DNA of 64,000 nucleotides, taken from Madurella fahalii. Its lineage: Eukaryota > Ascomycota > Sordariomycetes > Sordariales. Each line of letters opens with the position of its first letter. Within the stretch, counting starts at the first letter, position 1. Of the stretch, positions 55,276-64,000 are shown piece by piece. The stretch spans positions 4,898,001-4,962,000 of the forward strand of contig CM056876.1 in the NCBI GenBank assembly GCA_029876055.1. Reading direction: 5' to 3'. The translations under genes and the position numbers were made by a program. A model generated the notes under the pieces. That model made no database searches. It was not told where the DNA came from and was given only the letters and a program-made list of their open reading frames with translations.

Positions 55276-56462
55276 GACAGGGATTACCGCGGGGACTGGT
55301 ACATAACCCAAGCATTTTGCATGACGGATCAAACGGAGCGTAATGGGTATAACGATGGTTACGGGGTGGTGGTTTTCGGTGAAGCGGGGCGCGTGGGCGT
55401 TTAGGTTGGGAATCATGAGGAACGAGTTACGGCCGGTGGGAAGTATCAACTGTGGGTATGGGATTGTGTACAATCGGCATCGGTGGAAATGGAGCCCGCG
55501 GCGGGGATCGCCGTATTTTAGGCCCGCTTCGAGGCGTACGGGAGTATTGCTGACTTTGGTGTTCTCTGATGTGACGGTGGATGTCGCACGCCCAGTCACT
55601 ATGTTCACCCCATGGTAGCGATGCCGCCGTTTGAACCGCACCCACCCAGATGGAGGCGATGGCCAGCCACCACATGGCCGGCTGCATGAGGCCGAGGCCG
55701 AGGCAGTACGCGCACTATAATGTGCAACCTTAGCAAATATACGTGCTGGATCCGGCTGCATCAGAACTCTAGGTCTATATCACGCCGGCTACACAGTATA
55801 CGTCCTTTACCCCATACTCCTCCTAGGTACTGTACCATTACAATACATGTCTTGCGTTGCGGCGCTGCGATGACACGGATGAGTATCTGGGCCTTGCGTC
55901 GGGCCCAAGATAAATCAGCACTTGGATCGCACAGATGGGTCGACGCAGACACATCCGTGATACTTCATCTCACAAGTCTTTTACATATGCATACCCTGGC
56001 TTCGGATCCTTTTTCTTTGAAGCGGGTGGCAGACTTCACTGCCGGCAGGGACCTGAGGCACCATGCAGAGTTGGCCCAATCAGGACTCAAGCCACTGCAA
56101 AGGAGGGGGGCCCCAGGCCCCTGAACACATGCGCGGCAGGGATGCCGGCGGACAGTCGCGTCAAACTGGTAATCGCAAACACTCCAAAAACTTCCCATTC
56201 AGGTGCGGTCAAGGTCGACGCATGTACAATCGTCTTTGCTGAAAGAACGCGCGGTAATATCAAAGATACCCCATCAGGCCGTTCATTTTCTTTTCTCTTT
56301 TCGGCTGTACTTTTGCCGCACCATAATATTTATTTTCTCCTTCGACCGTCCACGGCTGCGCACCGCGGCTGCGCTTCACCGTATTCCATTCCCAGACCCG
56401 GCAGAGCGATGACATCGGCCGAACCGTGATAGCGAACACACCCTCCCGATCCCAATCTCGCC
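55276..56462. other. Intergenic, dynein promoter and leader
   Basis: About 1.2 kb between the FAR1 gene and dynein. Pyrimidine-rich sequence (about 56283-56345) fits a fungal core promoter/leader for the dynein gene. No gene supported. Confidence 0.55.
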
Positions 56463-59400
56463 ATGGAAGCCGTGGCATTTCCGCAGTCCCCAAGCCCGGG
56501 GACGAATGGGGTTTCGAATGCGCCGTTCGCTGCCGTCGACCCCGTCCGTGTCGTCGACCATCTCACCGTCCTTCTCGAAGCCGCGCTGGGCGCAACACGG
56601 TCAGAGCTCGAGGCTCCCGGCAGTTTGCTGTCCTCGACACGGTACCCAGACACACTCCAGCGATGCACTCGCTTCGCTTTGGATGCTCAAGTCGCTCTTT
56701 ACGTACAGAAGGACCTGGTCCCGACAGATTCCCTCGAGAACGGTAATGTCGACGACTGTAAGCCTGCTGTCTCGACCTCCCTCGCACTGGCGGTAAATCG
56801 ATGCTGATACGCCCCTAGATGTACCCTCACATGTGTACACCATCTCGTCCGACCTATCCTCGTCCACGACGACGGTAGCTTTCCTAGTGCTTCTCAAGCG
56901 CCCGCAGCCTCTTGACCCCAGCATCCCGATAACGTCGCAGATCCAGATGCTCAACCTGCCCGGCCCTGCGTCCCTGTCCGCAAGCGCCGGCGAGCAGGGC
57001 CCGACCGGCTCACCCTATGAGATCCTCCAACTGTACCTCCACAATGGCCTGGCACCATACTTCGACGCCAGCACCAAGAGCCAGCAGATGCTTAGCGGCG
57101 GGAGAGGCCGGACAGACGTGGACGCCAAAACCGGCATCCCGGTTACCAAGAAGCGGTGGACCGAACTTGAGTTGAGTCTGTCACATCTCCAACAGAACGT
57201 CGAGATCCCAGAGGTGTCTCTGCCTTTTCACCCCATCGTGCAGACGGCTCTGGACGAGGCGGCAGCTCGGCAGGCCAAACCGACGCTCGACCTCATCCCG
57301 CCCGCCGTTCTGCAGGACAGCACTTTTCTCAACAATCTGCAGGCCACCGTGAACAACTGGATCAAGTCGATACAGGTTATCACAAAGATGACGAGGGACC
57401 CCACGACGGGCACGGCAACTCAGGAGATCAATTTCTGGCTTTCGATGGAGTCGGCGTTGGAGGGGATCGAGAACCAGCTCAGGAGCGAAGGCGTGATGCT
57501 CACACTCGAGATTCTCAAGCATGCGAAGCGTTTCCAGGCTACCGTCAGCTTCACCGCAGATACTGGTTTGAAGGAGGCTATGGAAAAGGTGCAAAAGTAC
57601 AACCAACTCATGCGAGACTTTCCCCTTGACGAGCTGCTCTCGGCAACTACGCTCCTCAAGGTCAAAGACTCGATCGGGCAGATCTTTGCCCACCTCAACA
57701 AGAAGCTGAGAATCTGCCCGTATCCAATCCGTCGGGCGCTGCCCCTGGTCGAGACCATCTCGGGTGATTTGGATGAGGTGCTGCACCGTCTGCTGCCGGG
57801 TACCGAGCTCGTCAAGCTCGACTACCAGGACTTTAGCCGCGTGATGAAGCAGGCCGACGCCATCTTCAAGACGTGGGACGAGAATATCAAGGAATTTACG
57901 AACGTCGCCCGTGAGGTCACCAGGCGCCGAAACGAGAGATTTATCCCGATCAAGATCGTCCCTAGACACGCCGAGCTGCAGGCTCGCCTGAAGTACGTCG
58001 GGAACTTCCGCGACAACCATGAGCAGCTGCAGCGGACCATTGTCAACGTTCTCGGGCCCAAGGTGACGGTGAATGGCACCACCGACGGTTCGAGCGCTAA
58101 CGGCACCGCCGTTGTCGAGGAGATTGGCGATGTTGACGCTGTCGAGGAGGTGAGGCAGGCCTGGGAGGGTCTGAAGGACGTTGATCTTCTTGACGTTACT
58201 CCTGAGGGCACGCAAAAATGGGCTCGCGCCGAGAACATCTACAATGAGCGGACATCACGTGTGGAGAACTCGATCATTGCGCGGCTGCGGGACCGGCTGG
58301 CGACAGCGAAGAATGCCAACGAGATGTTCCGCGTCTTCTCCAAATTCAACGCGCTCTTTGTGCGCCCCAAGATCCGCGGCGCCATCGCCGAATACCAGAC
58401 GCAACTGATCGACAATGTCAAGCAGGCCATTACCGCGCTACACGAGCGGTTCAAGCAGCAGTACGGTCACTCCGAGGCACACGCCATGGCCCAGCTCCAC
58501 GACCTGCCCCCGGTGTCTGGAGCCATTATCTGGGCGCGTCAGATTGAGCGCCAGCTCGACGGGTACATGAAAAAGGTCGAGGACGTTCTCGGCGCTGACT
58601 GGACTATACATGCCGAAGGCCAGAGGCTACAGAGCGACAGTGACTTATTCCGCAAGAAGCTTGATACACGCCCAATCTTCGAGGCGTGGCTTCACGATGT
58701 GCAGAGGAAGCAAATCTCGATATCCGGTCTTCTCTTCAACATTATCCGAATTCGCTCGGCCGGGAATGTGCTGGAGCTTGCAGTCAACTTCGACGCTCAA
58801 GTGATCGCGCTGTTCAAGGAGACCCGGAACCTGGTGTGGCTCAACTTTCCCGTCCCTCACTCGGTCAACAACGTGGCGAAGGAAGCCAAGCGCGTGTACC
58901 CGTACGCCGTCAGCTTGATGGAGAGCGTAAGGACATTCGCCCAGACCAACCGGCAGATCTCTGAAATGTCCGAGGTTGCGGTGCTCCTCAGCGGCCACCG
59001 CGACGAGGTCTACAGCCTGATTGCCAAGGGTGTGCCCTTGAAGTGGGAGTCGTTTGTGAACACGTACGAGGTACACTTCAAGAATTACACGGCAAACGGC
59101 GGTCTCGACAACTTTGCCAAAAACGGCGAGAGCAAGCATGTCATGTTCATCCGCGAGTTTGCCGCCGCCGTGTCGCTGCTTCAGTCTAAGACCATCATGC
59201 TGGCCAACATCCATACTACCGTGCGGACGGCACTGGCCGAGCTCGAGAAGTGCCCTTACGAGGTCTCGGAATTCGAGTCTCGCTTGGAGACCATCCAGAG
59301 CGCCGTTGACCAGCTTAACCTGGAACAATATGTCAACCTCGGCTATTGGGTAGAACGCATGAACAAGCAGATCAAGGCGGTTCTCCTTGCTCGTCTGCAA

Positions 59401-62400
59401 CATGCCGTTCAGGCCTGGATTGAGGCCTTCGAAGACGAACATCTCGAGCGGCCGAGCGACCGCAGGCGGGCTCTGGAGCAGGCCGACACCACGAAGACGG
59501 ACGTGCCGGTTATCAAGAAGCTGGTACACGAAATCACGATGCGCAATCAAGTCATCTACCTTGACCCGCCGCTTGAGTTTGCCCGAGCGAGCTGGTTCTC
59601 ACAGCTTCAGGACTGGATCGGCGTCATCTGCAACCTGAAGAAGATCAAGGCCACGCGCTACCAAATGACCATTAGCACAACGGTCTACGACGAGCCGCGC
59701 TTCAACGACTTGCCCAGCGCATGCACGCAAGCTCTCTTGCGGGTGCAGACATCGGTCGAAAAGAAGATCCGGGAGATCAGCGCGTATGTGGACAAATGGC
59801 TCCAGTTCCAGTCGCTCTGGGATCTGCAGTCGGAACATGTCTACGATGTCCTTGGCGACCAGTTGTCCAGGTGGTTGCAGCTCCTTCAAGAGATCCGGAA
59901 GACGCGTCAAACGTTTGACACGACCGAGGTCAGCCGCTCGTTTGGCCACATCACCATCGACTACGACCAAGTCCAGACCAAGGTCAATGCCAAGTATGAT
60001 CAGTGGCAGCACGACATTCTCATCAAGTTCGCCGGCCGCCTGGGCACGCGCATGAGGGAAGTCCATGCCGAGATTGAAAAAGCCCGCAGGGATCTCGAAG
60101 GCCAGGCGATCGAGGCGAACTCGACGGCACAGGCCGTCCATTTTATTACGCTTGTGCAGACATGCAAGCGTCAGGTAAAGCTTTGGGCACCCGAGGTTGA
60201 GACCTTCAGACAGGGAGAGTCGACGCTGGTCAGACAGCGGTACCAATTCCCGAACGACTGGCTCCACGTTGGTCATCTTGACGGCGCGTGGGATATGCTG
60301 AACGAATTGCTCGCGCGCAAGGCCAAGATTGTCCAAGACCAGACGGACGCCCTGCGTGCTAAGATCATTGCCGAGGACAAGGTTGTCATTGACAAGATCA
60401 ACGAGATTGCCCAACAGTGGAACGAAGAGAAGCCTGTCTCTGGCACGATTGCCCCTGATGTCGCTTCTGCCACGCTCAGTGACTTCGAAAATAGGATCAC
60501 CAAGCTGCAGGAAGATTCGGTCATGGTCGCGAAGGCCAAGGAGGCCCTCGACTTGCCGGCAACTCCCGACACGTCTCTCGGCGTCATCCTCGAAGAAGTA
60601 CAAGACTTCAAGTCCGTGTGGGCTTCGTTGTCGACCATCTGGAAGAATTTGAACGAGCTCCGCGAGATCCTCTGGAACAGCGTCCAGCCGAGGAAGATCC
60701 GGTCGTCGATCGACAATCTCATCAAGATGACCAAGGAGATGCCGAGCAGGATGCGCCAGTATGCAGCATTCGAGCACATCCAGAACGTGCTGCGCCAGCT
60801 CATGAAGGTCAACCCCATGCTGGCCGAGCTCAAGTCCGAGGCTGTCCGCGACCGGCATTGGACCAAGATCTACAAGCAGATCAAGCCGGGCAAGCGCTAC
60901 TCGCCTGTCGCCATGACCCTAGGAGATGTCTGGGACCTCAACCTCGTCGCCACCGAGGTCATCGTCAAGGATATCATCATCCAGGCGCAGGGGGAGATGG
61001 CACTGGAAGAATTCCTCAAACAGGTGCGCGAAACTTGGACGGGCTACGGCCTCGAGCTCGTCAACTACCAGAACAAATGCCGTCTCATCCGCGGCTGGGA
61101 CGACCTCTTTGCAAAGTGCAGTGAGAATCTCAACTCGCTGCAGGCGATGAGACATTCTCCCTATTACAAGGAGTTTGAGGAAGAAGCCTCCGCGTGGGAA
61201 GACAAGCTCAACCGCGTCCACGTTCTCTTCGACGTGTGGATCGATGTCCAGCGCCAGTGGGTCTATCTGGAGGGCGTCTTTACTGGAAACGCCGACATTA
61301 AGCACCTGCTTCCCATCGAGTCATCGCGGTTCCAGAACATCAATAGCGAATTCTCGGCAGTCATGAAGAAGGTCTACAAGCAGCCCAACGTCTTGGATGT
61401 CCTTAATATTCCGAACGTGCAGAAGTCACTTGAGCGGCTCGCGGAGCTGCTCAACAAGATCCAGAAGGCCCTTGGAGAGTACCTGGAGAAGGAGCGTGTT
61501 TCGTTCCCGCGCTTCTACTTTGTCGGTGACGAGGACCTGCTCGAGATGATTGGCAATAGCAATGATACCATGCGCATTGCCAAACACTTCAAGAAGATGT
61601 TTGCCGGTCTTACCGGCCTCATCATGGATGAGGAGTCGGTCATTACGGGATTTACTTCGAAAGAAGGCGAAGTCGTCCGTCTCAAGAAGGAAATCAACCT
61701 GGTCAAGACGCCCAGAATTAACGACTGGCTGGCGCTCTTGGAGAGCGGGATGAAGGCGACGCTTGCCGAGCTCTTGGCCGAGGCGGTTGAGGAGTTCAGC
61801 CCCATCTTCGCCAGCGAGTCCATTGATCGCGAGGCGCTCAACAAATTCATGGATGTGTATCCCAGCCAGATTGTCGTTTTGGCTACACAGGTTGTTTGGA
61901 CCACTTCCGTTGACCAGGCGTTGGCCGAAGGCGGCAAAAACATGCAAGCTCTCTTCGACCGCGAGGTGCAGGTGCTCCGCCTCCTCGCAGATACCGTGCT
62001 TGGAGACCTCGACGTCTTGCTGCGCAAGAAGTGCGAGCAGCTCATCACCGAGTGCGTGCACCAGCGCGATGTCATCGAGAAGCTGATCAAGGCCAATGCA
62101 GCTTCCAATACGCACTACCTGTGGCTGCTCCAGATGCGCTATGTCTACGTGCCTGAGGGCGATTTCCTGCAGCGACTGCACATCAAGATGGCCAACGCCA
62201 AACTCAACTACGGCTTCGAGTATCTAGGAGTACCCGACAGGCTGGTCCGGACACCTCTTACGGACCGCTGCTTCTTGACCTTGACCCAGGCTCTCTGCCA
62301 ACGCCTGGGCGGCTCTCCATACGGTCCTGCAGGTACCGGTAAGACGGAGTCGGTCAAAGCGCTTGGTGTCCAGCTCGGCCGCTTCACGCTCGTGTTTTGC

Positions 62401-64000
62401 TGCGACGACACGTTCGATTTCCAGGCCATGGGACGTATCTTCCTCGGTATCTGCCAAGTAGGAGCGTGGGGCTGCTTCGACGAGTTCAACCGTCTCGAGG
62501 AGAGGATCTTGTCCGCCGTTTCCCAGCAGATCCAGAATATCCAGCTTGGTCTGAAGCAGGGTGCCGAGGACGAAAAGGCCCAGATTGAGCTCGTCGGCCG
62601 CCAGCTTTGTGTCAATGCAAACACGGGCATCTTTATCACTATGAACCCTGGCTACGCCGGTCGTTCTAACCTTCCCGACAACCTCAAGAAGCTGTTCCGC
62701 AGCGTCGCCATGTCCAAGCCCGACAAGGAGCTTATCGCCGAGGTCATGCTCTACTCTCAAGGCTTCAACCAGGCCAAGCAGCTGTCCAAGCACACGGTGC
62801 CCTTCTTCGACCAATGCGCGGCAAAACTGTCGAAGCAGGCTCATTACGATTTCGGCCTTCGTGCGCTCAAGAGCGTTCTCGTGAGCTCCGGTGGCCTCAA
62901 GCGCGCTCGGCTGACCAACAGCGACGGCGCTCTTGGTGCCGAGGAGGTCGTGGAACCAGAAATTCTTGTGCAGAGTATCCGCGAGACCATCGCCCCCAAG
63001 TTGATCAAGTCTGATGTCGACATCATGATGAACATCGAGGAGGTCTGCTTCCCTGGTGTGAAGTATGTGCCCGCCAATCTTGAGAAGCTTGAGGAGGCAA
63101 TTCGCCGCCTGGCGGCTGAGAGGCACCTGGTCGTCAATGAGGTCTGGATGACCAAGGTCCTCCAGCTGTACCAGATCCAGAAGATCCACCACGGTGTTAT
63201 GATGGTTGGTAACTCGGGCTCCGGCAAGTCGGCAGCTTGGAGGTTGCTCTTGGATGCTCTGCAGCAGGTGGAGAATGTTGAGGGCGTCTCGCACGTCATC
63301 GATAGCAAGGTCATGTCCAAGGAGGCGCTCTACGGTAACCTTGACTCCACAACAAGAGAGTGGACCGATGGTTTGTTCACCAGCATCCTCCGGAAAATCG
63401 TCGATAACCTCCGTGGCGAGGACGCCAAGCGCCACTGGATCGTCTTTGATGGTGATGTCGACCCCGAGTGGGTTGAGAACTTGAACAGCGTGCTCGACGA
63501 CAACAAGCTGCTGACTTTGCCGAACGGCGAGCGTCTCAACCTGCCTCCAAATGTCCGCATCATGTTCGAGGTTGAGAATCTCAAGTATGCCACCCTCGCC
63601 ACTGTCAGCCGTTGCGGTATGGTTTGGTTCAGCGAGGATACCGTCACGCCAAGCATGATGGTCACCAACTACCTCGAGACGCTGCGCTCCGTTGCCTTTG
63701 AGGACCTCGATGAGGATGCCGTTGCGACGGGCCAAAGCTCCGCAAAGGCGCTGGAGGTCCAGGGACAAGCCGCCGACCTCCTGCGAACTTACCTCACCCA
63801 AGACGACTTCATCCATTTAGCTCTCCAGCAGGCCGAAGGTTTCAACCACATCATGGAGTTCACTATTGCCCGTGTCCTTAACACGCTCTTCTCGCTACTC
63901 AACAAGGCCGTGCGCGACATCATCGAGTACAATGCGCAACACAGCGACTTCCCCCTCGACCCGGAGCAAGTCGAGGCGTACATCGCCAAGAAGCTACTTC
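56463..64000 (+). CDS. Cytoplasmic dynein heavy chain (N-terminal ~2490 residues, truncated by window end)
   Basis: Minus-end-directed microtubule motor for nuclear and organelle transport; orthologue of Neurospora ro-1 and Aspergillus nudA by family. Exon 1 (56463-56757) joins exon 2 (56819 to at least 64000) after a 61-bp intron with phase restored (DD-YVPSHVYTIS). The N-terminal tail (about residues 1-1300) contains DHC_N1-type sequence, followed by the linker (DHC_N2-like). AAA1 begins with the P-loop GPAGTGKTES (residues about 1934-1943) and Walker B VGAWGCFDEFNRLEER. AAA2 has the P-loop GNSGSGKSAAWRLL (about 2229), HWIVFDGDVDPEWVENLN and the sensor-like SRCGMVWFSEDTV. The window ends shortly after AAA2, so AAA3-AAA6, stalk and C-terminus are absent. 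No internal stop was seen. Confidence 0.97.

Noticed and set aside
57181..62639. Long minus-strand frames antisense to dynein
   Set aside because: Shadows of the dynein coding frame; the plus-strand reading carries the P-loops and family motifs.

Overview
The window looks like nuclear DNA of a filamentous ascomycete (Pezizomycotina, most likely Sordariomycetes). Genes are GC-rich and interrupted by short 48-100 bp GT-AG introns with CTAAC/CTGAC-type branch sites. The gene content also fits: a Zn(II)2Cys6 regulator, a cytoplasmic dynein heavy chain, a gamma-tubulin complex subunit, a CSC1/OSCA-type channel, fungal monocarboxylate-type MFS and pisatin-demethylase-like P450 families. No tRNA, rRNA, CRISPR or intact transposon was recognised. 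Exon structures were worked out by hand from splice signals and frame continuity.

Region A (about 1-22.3 kb) is accessory. It holds an FAD phenol-hydroxylase-type monooxygenase (-), a small secreted protein (-), a three-repeat Myb regulator (+), a broken NAD-dependent epimerase (+), a cytochrome P450 (-), a short-chain reductase (-), an MFS exporter (+) and a 1090-residue adenylation-carrier-reductase NRPS-like enzyme (+). I infer a small, undescribed secondary-metabolite cluster. The A-T-R enzyme would activate a carboxylic acid and release it reductively, the three redox enzymes would decorate the product, the MFS would export it and the Myb protein may regulate it.

Region B (22.5-33.6 kb) has a kelch-type membrane protein (-), an unassigned coiled-coil protein (-) and a CSC1/OSCA-like cation channel (+) with a canonical EF-hand loop in its C-terminal tail.

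Region C (34-40 kb) is decaying. It contains a GMC oxidoreductase with a frameshift and a missing segment, scattered pieces of a drug-type MFS transporter, and one small possible gene with a 5'-leader intron.

Region D (40.4-64 kb) is mostly conserved housekeeping: a Zn(II)2Cys6 factor (-), a senescence/spartin-domain protein (+), GCP4 of the gamma-tubulin complex (+), a Q-rich FAR1-type DNA-binding protein (+), and the N-terminal ~2490 residues of cytoplasmic dynein heavy chain (+), which runs off the right edge inside AAA2.
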